This document shows positions 35,705 through 49,344 of a DNA stretch of 64,000 nt, one piece after another (the first letter of the stretch is position 1; each line of letters begins with the position of its first letter). The DNA comes from Progne subis subis. Lineage: Eukaryota > Chordata > Aves > Passeriformes > Hirundinidae. The translations under genes were made by a program, and so were the position numbers. The notes under the pieces are model-generated. The model worked only from the letters and a program-made list of their open reading frames with translations, made no database searches and was not told the origin of the DNA. The stretch spans positions 1-64,000 of the forward strand of contig JAKJHU010000767.1 in the NCBI GenBank assembly GCA_022316685.1. Reading direction: 5' to 3'.

Positions 35705-37473
35705 AAGAACATTACAAATAGAAACCCAATTAATGCATTACAACAGTTACCCATTCTCTCCAGTCCTGGCAGTTGCAGAATCCCTTGGAGCTGCAAGCAA
35801 AAGCCTCTGCTGGATCACAGTAACTGACCTAATCTCAAAAACTTGACTCTGACCATTCCCATCTTCTCCCTCCTGCTCACGTAGACTGAATTCCTAAATA
35901 CCTGCGTCCAAAGAAGAGAAATACCCAACAACTTGGGCTTGCACAAAACACTGGTCTAACTTGCCAACCTTCAGACAGCCAAACAAAGAGGTCAGAGCAA
36001 AGACTTGGCATGTTGGGCTGGACAAGCACACTTTTGGGTGGTATGATGTGGATTTTTTTGATGTCCCACATATCAGTTTGCATCCCATGAAGCAGCAATG
36101 CCGCGATTTCCATGCTGGCTGAACACTAGGAGCCACAGACAGCAGGGGAAAGATACACAAGCCGTTGAACAAAGAATTCTGACTGCAGCACAGGAACTTG
36201 GATCCCACGGCCCCTCACATCCCTGCATCCACGTAAGGTAGCAACAGCTGTATTACTGCTCTTTCCAAACCCTGCTGCAGTGTGCTGTTTGTATGCAACT
36301 GCATCTTGGAACCCAGAACATGGTTAAGGATCCTACTATGCCAAATTCACCCACAAAGAACAAGAAAATATTACAAATATAGTTTCAAGCGATTCTGAAA
36401 GAAATGTAAAAGCAATTTAAATTAGCCTAATAGAAATACCTAACCATTGCAAAAATAAGCTTTCAAGTCATTCTACGTTTAAATGTTTTAAAACAATCGT
36501 ATAAAATTATCACACCAAATCGGACAAAGGAGCTGATGGCACAGCTCTTCTGACTACATCTTCTTCAACAGCAGAAGAAAGTTCAGTCTGAGCAGAGTGC
36601 AGGCCAGCCTTACTTTCCCCTTGGGTTTACTTCAGTAATGAAATTACTGACACAGATTTTTGGCTTACTTTACAAAGCAACTTATTTCCTAAGTTTTGTG
36701 AAGTATTTTGCATTTCCCATTCTGCTATTCCCATATTAACTTTAATATGCTGCTGAGGAAATGTGTAGTTTACCAATCATATCATCATCAAAATCCTTCT
36801 TTCCCCAAGCACAAATTTAGTAAATCATACCTGTAATTTAATTCTTAATCAAGAGGTCCTTGAGCCTGACTCCTGAGACTTACTTAATGGATTCTGTTAC
36901 GCAGAGTATCAAAATGAAGCTGATGTAGTTTCATGCCCCTGTCTTCTGCCTTGCCACCATTATGAACCTAAAATAAAACACTCTCTGGTATTTGTGTTCC
37001 AGTTGGTTAAGAAATCAATCTCCAATCAAAATATTGGTTACAATAAGAATACAAACAGCATAAATGGTTCCAAGCCTCAGTAAGCTCTGTGTTTCTAATG
37101 TTCTGTGCCCAGAATTGAAAGCAGAATTTGGAAACAAGTTTTGCTTTGTCGTTGAACGAGATGACAGTTATGCCTGTGCAAATGAAGTGTGAGAGGCTTA
37201 TAAGAAACAATCCCCACCCTCGAAAAAACCCAAACCAACCTACCAAAATTATCATATTGGAGTCTGTGAACCCTACTCATATATTTTTAAAAAGATATTT
37301 AGTTCTGATGGTCATTGCATAAGTGAAATGCTTTCATTTCTTAATTCAAATTGTATTGTACTGAAGAAACATGCATGTGCACTTACTTAAGCTTAAAGAC
37401 TGAGGTGGGAAATCAGTTAAAAATAAACCAAATTTTTTATTTACTCCCTGAGATTTCTTCCACCAGTGTTGTG
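35705..37473. other. Non-coding block, nothing recognised
   Basis: Unique DNA, strongly AT-rich from about 36350 to 37000. Frames up to 104 codons (35894-36208, minus) are unrecognised. Confidence 0.45.
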
Positions 37474-37475
37474 AA

Positions 37476-37506
<31 letters not shown>

Positions 37507-37554
37507 CCAACCAACCAACCAACGAACCAACCAAAAAAAAAAAAAAAAAAAAAA
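37474..37554 (+). repeat. Compound simple repeat (AAAAC)n-(AACC)n-(A)20
   Basis: After A8 come about five AAAAC units, then about seven AACC units with one AACG variant, then about 20 A residues. The stepwise change of unit is typical of a microsatellite evolved from a poly-A tract. Confidence 0.96.
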
Positions 37555-40500
37555 GTTTTAAACTACCTTTAAAGTTTGACGGTTGACATGAAGTTGTTTC
37601 CATTTCCCACTGGAAACAGGTATAACCTGTGTGGTAAGGGAGCTTGTTTCTGTGATCTGAAAATACAAAAGGAAATTTTAAAGGAATAAGCATGGAATGT
37701 GTTTTGTATATATAAAATTATATTCACACCTACATATGCAAAAACACTACACTGCAAACACATTTAGTATGACTAAAAATGTTCTGCCACAAATTGAGAC
37801 TGGGTGATCTCTTGCTAGGAACAAAAGATTTTGCATAACTAACAAAAGATGCTATCCATTTAATATTGATGTTTTCTCAATTTGAAGAGGATGCACCAAA
37901 ATAAATGAAATAAATAAGGAGAGCAAGTTGTTCCTTTGAATTCGTATTTTCTCTTAGTAAGCAACTTATTTGCATAAAGATTTTCAATAAATAAGGATAA
38001 AACATCCTGCTTTCCAGATTGTCACTAATATTGGAAATTATCCCAAATTAATAACATTTTCAAGTGGCAACACGGACAAAAGCAATCAGGATCCTCTGTC
38101 TGTGTGTAGTACAAAGTGAACATTTTAATGCAATCAATAATCCAAGGCAAAGAGATGATGGCTACACAGCAAGACTCAGTAGGATATAGATTTCAGGATG
38201 CAAGTCAACAAAGATGTAATCACTCAGCCCAGCTGCAGCATATTCCTCAGACACTACTTAAAAGCTCATTTGCCACCAAGGAATATTCTCAGGAGCAGAT
38301 CAAACCACTGAAGGATGATCTTCTCCATGTGCCACGGGATAAATAGCAGAAAATACCATCACTGGAGCCCAAGTCATGTGGACTCTGAGCCACAGGAGCT
38401 GTATAAATATGAGCAAGCAAAGTGACACATCTCTACACTGCCTGAGACTGAGCACGAGTCACTCAGCCACGGAGCAGTGAGGTCTGCTCCTCCCACCCAG
38501 CAGGGATCTTCACTCACCAGTGACCACACCAACATAAAGTCCACATATTATCCTCCTTACACACCCAATCCCCAGTGAACAGCACCCAAAATATCAAGCA
38601 GCACCTGACACATAACTTCTGTGTGAAATTCCAGCAGCATCTGAAACCAAACTTTGGGAAGTGTTGGTCTGACACGTTTGATTTCACATGGCACAATTCC
38701 TTCAAGTCATATTGAAACTTTTGCCAAAATCCGTGAGAAGTTTCCAGAGCTCTTTGGCAATTGCAGTTCTCACTACACAGGTACAAAGCTGTTGTATTTA
38801 AGTCTCTACAGGGCTGGTTGCTCCAGAACAGAGTAACTGTCCCTGGAGACACATGAAATCACTCCTTCTGACTGAACACATTTAAGCACAGTGGGTACTC
38901 AGCAACACATGCCTATGATAAAAAATTTTATAGCATTTTTTGTACACTGATCCTCTCCAGAGTCTAGAAAGGGCTGGAATCCTGGCTGGTTTGTACAGCA
39001 CTGGTGAAATTGTTAACTGAGTTTTTCAGGGCGATATTCTTTCAACTCTGCACACCTGCATGTTTTGTGTTCCATTTTCTCCCCAGGCCACATTTCTGCT
39101 GCTGCTGTCTCAGAGCCATTTCAGACTCCATTCCCATCAGCTCGAACCAAAGTACCTGCCTAAGCATGAACCCAAGGGCCTCAGCTCCTCTTTTTCTGCC
39201 CTTCCTAGATGTGGCAGGCTTGCACACAGCAGTCAGACACTGTTCATGTCTGGAGCTTTGCTCTCTCTCTTTCTCTTCCCCAAATCCCTTCCAATAATCT
39301 TTCCCTGCTCAAGACAAGCACAACTGGTAGACATCCTTTAAACTGCACAGTTAATGCTTCTGTACCTGCAAGCAAGAATTAAAGCAGGTGATTTGTATAA
39401 GCAGCAGAACATGAATGACAAAAAATATATTTTATAGAATTTTCCTGTCCACTACTGGGAAACCAGGACTACTACTAAGGCAAAAAAACCCAGACAACCT
39501 TCATTGCAGGGAAGTTTCATGGAACACACAAATTTGTATAGGTTTTTGTAATCTCCTTATATTCGTGGATTTAACAAAGAATTGATGCTAATAAATCACA
39601 CACATAAAACAGCTTACAACATGTGTCTTCTGATTGATCACTGCATAAACTACATTACAGATGTTTGTAAAAGATTTTTCTCTCATGTTTGAGGATGGCA
39701 GGCATGACACCTGCATTATCCAGATCACCTCAAGCAAAGAAATTGAAACAACTGGCAACCACCACTGAAGCTGTAACAAGATGTACAGGTCCCTGTGGTC
39801 ACTCAGAATATTTTCAATAAACTATTTTCTACTAGGATAAAAAATTAAAAATCAACTTCATCAAAATACTTTATTAATTTGGATAAAATTCTGATGAAAA
39901 TCAGGCAGGTTTCCATTGGAAAGTTACTTCATTTCCTCACAGCCCTGCAGCAATCATCCCAGCAGGGTGTGGAAACCTAGAGATAAAGAAGTCCTAAACT
40001 CACCACTAGCAAATTCACAAGCCAAGTCTACAAGGCTCCCTGCCTTGTAGTAGGGTGATTTTATGATGCCCTGAGTTCAACCGGAGCCTTCAGTGCAGAG
40101 CTTGTCCCATAAAGTACAGAGTAAAAATAGCAGAGAAAAAACCAGCCTGGAGCTGCTGAAGCAATAGCATCTGTTGTAACCTAGGGAATATCCAGGTCAC
40201 ACTATCACATCCCACAGAATCACCCAAACACCTGTTTCAGGCTGATGTGCAGCAGTGTCAGGCTGGTCTGATGGGCAACTAGGGCACTGAACTGGCACAG
40301 ATGGGTCAGGCTCCTCCTCACAGGTTAGGGTGACATGAAGCCCTATTCCTGAACTGGGAGGAGACCTCTGGCTCTGAGCAGCATCTGCTCCTCCCCTCGA
40401 GTCAATGTGGAGTCCTCAGGCCTTGGACACGGAGCTCCAACCCCCACCCCAGTGGCCCCAAACCTCTCCACAAGCACCTTCCTCCCAGGTACACCCAGCC

Positions 40501-43316
40501 CCACGTATTTTCAAAAGTTGCACTTCCAGTCAAGGGCTGAAACGCGTGCATGGTGCTGTGCTGGAGAGTTCAGTCCTGCACTGCAGAGATGTTAACATGC
40601 AGAGCTGGTGTCCATAGGGAAGGGAGGTCAGAGTGAGCTGTGAGATGTTTTACCAGAGAAAATGAGTCTGTGGTAGTTAGAGTCTTCCCTCACTGACCCT
40701 TCTGTGAAACACATCCTCCTGGTTTCACAGTGAGAGAGTTGCCAGACAACCACCAAGCCCATGCTCACCCTCCTGTACCAATAACAGCTGTGACACCTTT
40801 GAGGAAATCACCTCCCTTGGATCTCGTCCTCAGAGCACCTGTGCAGCATAAAAAACCCAATCACAGCACAGATAAAACACCAAGAATTCATACCTTGCTC
40901 AGTAGCTCCCTTACACAAATGAACCTTCAAGACTACAACAAAGAAAAATAACCAAAAATTACTCAAACTACTGACAAACTACCAAACCAACTGTCTGCCC
41001 ATTTACTTCAGTCCTATAAGGCCCTTTTCTGATTTGCTAGAGAATCCCACAACCTCAACTCACTGACTGCATGGGCTACTGTTTACAAGATTATCCAAAA
41101 AAATTATAAAATCCCAGCTTTCCTGCTGGTTTAATATGAAAATATAACCTGTCATTAGCTAAGAGGAGCAAAATAACTGAGTTGATTGAGGAAATTTGAT
41201 TGCCTTTGCCCCTTGCTGATGAATGTAAGCTGTTTTAAAAATTAAAAAGCTATTAGACTAGTGAAAATAATTTTGAACAGTAATCTCTCGATACAGTATT
41301 TTCATGTTTAAAGATCAGCTGGCAGAAGCATGACTGCTAATACAGGCTGCCTGAAAATTCAAAACTGGAGATAATGGTCAATTCCTCCACTATTCTTGTC
41401 TAATTAGAGAACTCTGCTTCAGTTGAAATCCATTTAAGTGAGCAACATCCATATATTGAAAAGAAAGATTAAGAATACATTAGGTCAGAGTAAGAATCCT
41501 TATTATGTGAGTAGGCAATTACAAAAGCCATCTCTAATTTTCCAGCTCCACCTCTTTTATTGCATTTTCTTCTCTGTCAATACAAAACTGTGGCAAGGTT
41601 TTAAATCAATAATAATTCCCCTCCCCACTTTTTGTTGTTTTTGTTTTTTTTTTTAAATGACACAGTAGAAAAAAATAGATAGCTATTAAAAACAATGGTC
41701 TTGTGAGAAAGCACAAACATCTGCTCCCTAGAAAGGGCAGGGAAAGAATAAATATTAGAATTCCCTCTCTACAAAACTGGTAGCAGAATGTGCTGGAATG
41801 CTGTACCCAAAGGAATTACTTCATTGTAGCTTGTGGACAGCCAACTGGCAAAGCAGAAATTAGGTCAAATTTTCATAAAACCAGCCCCACACATACACAT
41901 TCATGAATAAGAATAAGTGGCTTGTGTTCCAAAATCGTCTTCTAATGACCATTATCTGATGGTTGAGTGCTGAACAGTCCCAAAAATAAAGTAAAACATT
42001 GTTATCTCCAGCAAATTTGATGAAGTGAACTTCTGCCTAGTGCTCTGGGTAAGATTTGGTTAGAACAAAGGGCAGACAGCCTGGCAACAGCACCAAAGAA
42101 GGAAAAAGTTCAAAAGTTTGCCAGCATACTATCTAAAAATTGATAAATAAAGCCCCTAGGAAACAGTTATTGAAAACTCAGCACTATGAAGCCTAAGGCT
42201 ACACTTTTACATCTCTGTAATTCCCTTACCTTCCAAACCAATCAAAAGCAGCATGGAATTTGTAAAATCTAACAATCCCACTGTGGTAAGAAACCATTTA
42301 CCATGAGATACAATTGCATCATTTTATCATCAGGCAGAAATACAACCCCACAATATGTGATTAATATTGGGCAAATGCATGAAGTTTTCTTGTCCTTTCA
42401 AGAATATGTTATTCCTTTTAGCTTGATGTATCAAAGAAAAACATTTTAAAAGTTCAGGGAATTTTGTGACTACTGATGGACTTTCACACATGCTGACAGT
42501 TAAGACAGGGTCATGGTTATATCACTTGCAATGGCACAGCCTCTTAACAATTTTCCTTTCTTCCTTAATCACATTAGTTAACAAAAGCAAAGTAAAAGTT
42601 AGAATTGCAGGTATTTGCAATGTTTCCTCAATAGCTTTTCATTTCTATTTGGGCTGAAACTTGATCTATTCTGAATAATGGAAACAATGTTCAAAGCATA
42701 CATCCCCCCAGCATTACACTTAGTTAATGGCCTTGTGATATTGTGATTTTTATACTCCATATAAAGGTTTCCTTTAGGTTAAAAAAAAAGAAAATGTGTC
42801 TTTGCATTTGAAGCAAAGCCAAATAATGCTGTACTGCTGGGCAGTTTTCAAAGCCACATTAAAAGAGGATCATAAGAAAAAGAGGCATCCAGTACAAAGA
42901 CACCGCATGGCTCCTTCTCTGTACGCCACGATTTTGTTAAGATGCTCGTTTAATCCAGCCATTTACTGAAACAGGCTTTATAATATATATTAAATATTAT
43001 TGCCTCCTCTAACTGACAGATCAGGTTTGGGAATCTTGACCCTTCAGTTCCCCAGAAGCCATATTAGATTGTTTCAAAACTGTTAGGAATATTGTGAAAA
43101 CCATAACAAAAATGTCTGTTTCCCTGATGGATAAGCTCTTTTTTGGATGGTGGGTGGCCTTATAAAATCAGGTAGTCTATTAAATTAATAACTAGCCTGT
43201 CATTTCTTCTAAGTACAGCTAACAAGCAATTTGCAAGTTCCCATATGAAGCTATTTTGAGAATGAGAAGTTCCTTTAACACAACAATCTATTCTGAGGGT
43301 GAAAAGTAAGTGCACC
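37555..43316. other. Non-coding block, nothing recognised
   Basis: Long AT-rich unique region. It holds an octamer ATTTGCAT at 37968-37975 and a GC-richer patch at about 40230-40560. The longest frames are 115 codons (37346-37693, minus, overlapping the simple repeat) and 112 codons (38514-38852, minus), neither recognised. No mobile element or RNA could be supported. Confidence 0.4.
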
Positions 43317-43570
43317 TGTAACAACAAGGGATTTGTCCCATGAGAATCAGTAAAGAAAATATGTAAACAATCTGAGAATAGATAGATTAGATGGACAAGT
43401 AAAATGTCTTTTATTAACCAGTAGAATAATTTACAAGAAAGCTATTAACCAGTTAGAAGTTACCCTCGAGGTTTGTAAAAACTGTATAAAAGACAGCATG
43501 CAGCCATAATAAAGAGACTTCTGAAGATTTTTACTGTGTCACTCTGTATGTTGTGACCGTCCTAACAACA
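43317..43570 (+). mobile_element. Solo LTR, plus strand, 254 bp
   Basis: It begins TGTAACAACAAGGG and ends CCTAACAACA. A TATAAAAGA box starts at 43485, and AATAAA lies at 43508-43513, followed by about 57 bases of R-U5. The left flank GCACC (43312-43316) and right flank ACACC (43571-43575) match at four of five positions, consistent with an old 5-bp target-site duplication. No primer-binding site or retroviral gene follows. The family is not identified. Confidence 0.75.
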
Positions 43571-44643
43571 ACACCTGAGCAGCACAGGAGCTCCAGACAT
43601 AGCCCTGAGAAAGGAATATTGGCCTAATTTGCCCTGCATGGAGGTGCATCAGGGTATCCCACACTGGGCAGGAGCCAGCCAGAGCCCCATCCCTGCTCTG
43701 CTCCCTTCCCTCTGCCCTAAGGGAAGGAGCTGTCCTGGGACCCCCTGCACCAGGCAGGGACAGGCAGCACACAGCCAAAGCCAGCTTCTTGCCCATCTGA
43801 ATAAATTACACAGGTCTAGGAGCCAGTGGACATCTGGCCCCTGACCCTGGATAAAGCAGCCCAGGGTTCCAGAGGAGTTCCTGCAAACACCAAGGCAGGG
43901 GCAGAGCCACAAGTCTGTAAATGTCTTTTACATTTGCTGCCCTGAAGTGAACTACAGGTGGGTTTGCTCCTTAGACCTAAAGGATAGACTGTCAAAAATC
44001 TTTATCCAGACACTGTGTTCCAGAGCCTGGAAGTTTACAGGTTACCTAAATTCAGAATTTATTCCACTGGCTTCCCTGTGTGTGTATGCATGTATATGCA
44101 TATGTTTAATACACATATTAAATTTTAAATAGATTGCTTTTAACTAATCACATCAAGTGGCATTTGTGCAATGTAAATATTTGCTTTGTTGCTTTAACAC
44201 TCTTTCAATTACACAGAAAATTTCAGAGAAATAAAATTACAGCAGGCCGAATACTAAAAGGTGGGGAGGGAAAAGAGTGAGAAACTAAGCTTCTAAGGGA
44301 ATTCTACACTTTGATTTTAGTTTGCTTACTCCAAATGCTCGCATTCTGCTACACAGATGTCAAACCAGGAGGCAGGTAATAAAGCAGGTTTCTTTAAGAT
44401 TTAAAAAAAATTACATTTAAATGATCGAATTAAACCATATTCCAAGCATTGCAGAAATTACTGACATATTATTAGTTCTTCCCTAAACGTTATTGAACCA
44501 TCTCTTTCCATTGTAGCAGGGGTCTGTCAGATATGCAGGCCCTTGCCAAAAATAAAGAAAGGATGGCAGCATTCCCCATCTGCTGATGAGTCCAATCTAA
44601 GGGAAGACAAAACACTGATTTTATTTACCTCTGTTCCAATTAT
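43571..44643. other. Non-coding block, nothing recognised
   Basis: A GC-richer stretch to about 43910, then AT-rich unique DNA with a short TGTATGCATGTATATGCATA-like run near 44083. No gene could be supported. Confidence 0.45.
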
Positions 44644-44960
44644 TGTCAGGCGATACAAACAGTCCTCATGACACACAGCCAGGTTTATTCATGTGCCCAG
44701 CAAGGCAGGCCAGGCATAATAAAGAGATTACACACTCCGTTTGGAATACAGGCAACTTGGAATGGCTTTTATTGAAACTTAAGCATGGGAAATATTGGGT
44801 AGTGGATTTAGGTATCACACAATCAGAAATATGTTTGGCTCAAAAACACAGCACATGGCAACCCTCGGAGAATGAGGGTGACTTTTATTACAGCACAACA
44901 GGCCTGCCTTGCTCTCCCTGCCAAAAGAATAGCTTGGAATAGCACAGAGCACATGGCACT
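44644..44960 (-). mobile_element. Weak LTR candidate, minus strand
   Basis: The plus strand starts TGTCAGGCGATAC, and on the minus strand AATAAA (plus 44684-44689) lies about 40 bases before that end, resembling a short U5 ending GCCTGACA. No matching right terminus, TATA box at proper spacing or target-site duplication was found, so the extent is a guess. Confidence 0.22.
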
Positions 44961-47900
44961 TTAAACTTAGAGGAGAGAGACTGCAAAGAGCTTTATAGAG
45001 TAGGAAGGGAAAAAAAAAAATAAATTATTGTAAAGTATCTGTGCCCTTGAAAGACAGCTCCTCATAAACCACCAGCAGTCCCTGTACTAGAGCCACCCTG
45101 GAAGAGAAAGGACTCTTAACATCAAGAAAAGAGACTAAGAGGCAGCAGTAGGGCTCTGCCCAATTCCTGGGTTTCTCCTGCTCTCACTGGCATTAACATC
45201 GCTTCCAGGCAGAGACCAGGGGATCCCACTGTGGGCAAAGACGTTGTGTTTGTGCTGAGGGCACATGCTTCCACATCGACCAGTTCTGCTTCACCCTCTC
45301 CCTCTGCTACTCCATTTGTTTCCAGCTCTTGGATTCTCTCTGCTGTATCCTTTGGGCTGGACCATCTGCCTCCCCTGAGGCTGCACAGGTGACACACCGC
45401 GTGGCCCTGATCCACAGGCAGAATCCCAAGGCACAGCCTCCCTAATAACTAAGGATGCACAACTCACAGTTGCTGTCTCAGGCTTTCACTTTTCAATAGT
45501 CAGCCATCTCAGAGTTGCAATTTACACTAATCTAACCACTTTCTTGCATAGAAGTCTTCTTGCTTGTTAGAAAACACTTTCAGGTGCACCAAGATGTTAC
45601 TGCTACTGTGTGAGAAAATGTTAGTTTAAGAAAAGACCTGCAAAAAAAGGCTTTTGAGTTTTTCTGACCGAGGTCAGCAAGAGCTCAAGCCTGTTTTGAC
45701 ATGATGGGCATTAGTACCATGGATGCAGGAACAAACATGGGCAGGAGGCTCTCAGGCACTAAAGGAAAGGAATGGATTTCTGCTTGATGAGATGCTGACT
45801 GAGGAACCTCCACAGGAACATCACATGGCACAGAGGCCTAGAAATCAGGGTCCAACCAAATGGATAAAAGAATGCCAGTAAACATTCCTAACTTACACTG
45901 CCTGTACTTTCCTCAGTAACATCAGCCTCTTTTTTCTTTTTATTTACAACGTCTGCACTGTGTCTGTGCATCAAGATGTGCAACAACCTTTTCACAGTCA
46001 GCAGCTGGACCACAACTGTACTCTGAATAAATCCAAAACAAGATAGGAGAAGTGTCCAGACAGACTCAGTCCAGGAAATAAGTATTCCAATAAAGGCAAC
46101 AGGATCAGACCTAAGAAAGATGCAGCTGTAACACAACATCAGTCAGTAGGAGCTACACAGTGAATAAGTTTTCTTACCCCAGTCTGAAGGTGTTCAGCCT
46201 GAACTACAGACTAAGACCACTCAAGGAATCTGACCTCTTTTTATCAGCAATGGTTAAAGGAAGAGCAGTGTTTTCATCTGCAGATTGAGCTGAGAGGCAG
46301 GGTGAGGATTACAGCAAGGCTTGGAGCTCTGTGACTCCAGGAATATTCCTCCTAGCACACACATCTGCAGTCCCAGCAAGATGGCAAATGATTGCAACAA
46401 CTTCTGACATATGAACACTGAAGCAGCTCTTTGCTGTGCTTCTCAGCTTGCTCCAGCAGTCAGGATGTGAGATGGCCTGAGCTGTGCAATATGCTTGCTG
46501 CAATAACTGAGGCACTTGAACGATTTCAAACTTTGGAGTCTGTTTAAGACAGAATGGAAAGGAAATTACAGCAGATATTACAAATAGCAAAAGGTTTGAA
46601 AGTTTGAATCTTTTTAAAATGTAGATTAAGGCTCTGTTGATAAGTCCAGCCAATTTTCTGTCCAGAACACTCTTGCCCCACTTGGCCAGCTGAGACCCTA
46701 AATTGCCAGCAGCCCAGTTTCTTGAAGGCATGCCCACAATCATAGAAGCCAAGACCTTGAGCATGACACCAGCTATGCAGCCAGTCACTCACCTGTTCAG
46801 CTCACCTCCTTTTGCTCAAATCCTCTCCTCTAACTAGGAACATGGAGTAGATCCTCATCTCCTGACCCTCTGAACATCGTTCCAAGGGATATAAGGTCCC
46901 TCTTGATGTTTCCAAGTCACCTCCAGACCGCAGAGGGACTGTCACGTTCTGCAGTCCCGTGGAAGTTTTGGTCTGGGCAGTTTTTCAGCCCTTGGGAGGT
47001 CATTCTGGTGTCCACACATGCATTGTACCCTGTGATCCTCCCTGTGGAATGTGCTCAGGGTCAGGGAGTATCACTGGATAATTTAATTCAAAAATGTCAT
47101 CCAAGGTGGATTTATGCATCATCGAGGTTTTTATTTCGTCTGCCATCGTATTTGAACGCAGTCCTAGGCAAGTTGTGAGATCTTTGGGCTTCAGCTTTGT
47201 GCCCTCCAAAAACAGAAAAATGCACCATTAACACCAGCTCCAGCCAAGAGAGAACAGAACTCGGAGTCCCCTGGGCTCTAGCCCTGGGCATTTCTGTTTA
47301 TGCTGGAGAGTATTTACACTTCTCAAATGTGCACTGGAACCAAGCTGTGAAACATCTTGAAAAATCTGGTAGGCTTAAAAGATCTAAGTTTGTAAAGCAT
47401 GAATTTCACTCTAATTTCTGATTCTTGGGAATTATCCTTCCAAGCAGCAATGTAATGACTGCTCCTGATTACAATTCAATCTAATAAAAGCTCTGCAGAA
47501 TACCCACACATACTTGGAACAGAAAAAGGAAATGCAGTTATCTGAAATTCTCCATTCATTCTGAGCACAATGCTGTTGAAACCTGGGCCTAAATGTCTCT
47601 CACCAGTGCTCACAAGCTGGTGTTGTCATTGATGCCAAAAATTCAGCAGCTTTATCATATGCATTTTTTCCTACTGACAAAGTATTCCATGGAGCTGTAT
47701 TTCAATTCTGATTCCATATGTCACTTCAATTTCTGATCAGAGCTTGAACATAAAAAAATTACAGCCCACCTCAATGGACTAATAAAAAAGGATCATTTCT
47801 TTTTACATATCAACATTTATTAGCCTCAATCATTTCAGAAATATAATCATTATAGTCCCTTTTTACTGAGAACAGCTCCCCACACACACTCATCCCGGGG

Positions 47901-48029
47901 GCTCCTCTGTACAGATGTTCTTTTTCCTTTTACTTCTGAGGGTGCCATGTTTTTGCACAGCAAAATCAGCCATCAAGGGAAAAAGTAATTAAAAAAAAAA
48001 AGACTGGAGGTTTTTCCCATTCCTCATTA

Positions 48030-48063
<34 letters not shown>

Positions 48064-49262
48064 TACTGTTGCTTCCATCTTCCCTAAATAAAAAGTCAAA
48101 GACAGGAAAGGTTTCCAGCCAGAAGGAATGATTGGGTTGACCATCCTGAACTCTGCATTTCCCAGGCTTTTTGGTTACAGGAGGGGCTGATGAGTTTAAC
48201 CAGAGCACAGCTCCCAGCTGGCTCAGCACATGTTCCAGAAGCATGCAAGGGCCTGGCTGCAAAGCATCAGTACTGAGGTTAACCTTGGTTTTCAGAATCA
48301 CTGATCATATCTCTTTGGTTTATAGTCTTTCAAAACCCTCCCTAAGAAACAGATCGATCCTTCCTAGTGAAAACCCAAGACAGACAGGATGTTGTTTTCA
48401 AAAAGACTTTTACAAATCCCATCAATACTGGGATAAAACAAGAAGCAAGGCAGCTTTATTGATTTACACATTAAAATAACATATGCTTTTTTGTGCATGT
48501 GCAGTCTCCCTTAAGTGAAAACTGGACTTCTAAAGAGAATCTAATATCGAACCTATAACTATTATCCATCAGCTTTCCTTCCCCTTTGTTTTTTAACAAC
48601 CACAAAAATTAGAGATAACATGCTTAATTAGTGTAGAATGAGGTAAAAATCACTCCCTGGACTGAAACGTGTGGTACAAACCATAACTGAGCTCCTTGTT
48701 AGATACAGGTCATTTAAGTCCAACATAGAACCTGAGTGTGCCTGGATACAGAACTGGAAAGTGAACACCTGTGTGGTTTCTGCAACATGTAAAACTTTTA
48801 ACTGAAAATCTTCATCTTACTAAAGACACTGGGACCAATTCTACTGCTCCCATTAAAACATTTTTTCACTCAAAATCCATGTCTTGTAATTCAAGCCATC
48901 CCAGCTCAAATCAATCTTATCTCAGCAGAAACAGATCCAAGTCTTACATGAATCAGAACAGAAACAAAACATGGTTTCCATTATCCAAGGATAACTTTCC
49001 AACTTTATGAGTCAAAGCAAAAGTGTTCAAGAATCACACTTGAGCTATATCTAAGTTTCCCTGCAGACCACAGCTAAGATAACTACATAGTTCTGCTTCA
49101 CATATTGCTGTTATCTCCAAAATTCACATCTCCTGCAGGAAGTATTTACTAAGTGCATCATCCTAGTACCAATGAATCTGGAGCAAAGAGGACTGGAATA
49201 ACTTCCATGTGCTATACACATTACTCAATCAGAAAACAGTTCCACTCTTCAAGGATTTGGTT
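44961..49262. other. Non-coding block with unrecognised minus-strand frames
   Basis: Two minus-strand frames stand out slightly. The one at 46309-46788 (159 codons) has a hydrophobic central segment around residues 60-80, and the one at 47000-47209 has 69 codons. Neither matches a family that I know, and the longer is within chance expectation. A T27 run lies at 48032-48058. The rest is unique DNA. Confidence 0.35.
48032..48058 (+). repeat. Poly-T run
   Basis: Twenty-seven consecutive T residues. It may be the A-tail of a minus-strand retroposon, but no body is recognisable to its right. Confidence 0.95.
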
Positions 49263-49344
49263 CGAGGTTTTTTGTTAGGGTGGTGTGGTTTGGTTTTGGG
49301 GCTTTTGGTTCTTTGGGGGTTTTTGGTTTGTTTGTTTTTTTTTT
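49263..49344 (+). repeat. T/G-rich low-complexity tract
   Basis: About 82 bases almost wholly T and G, with GGGG and GGGGG runs and a terminal T10 run, in the same orientation as 13389-13570 and 24204-24261. Confidence 0.92.
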
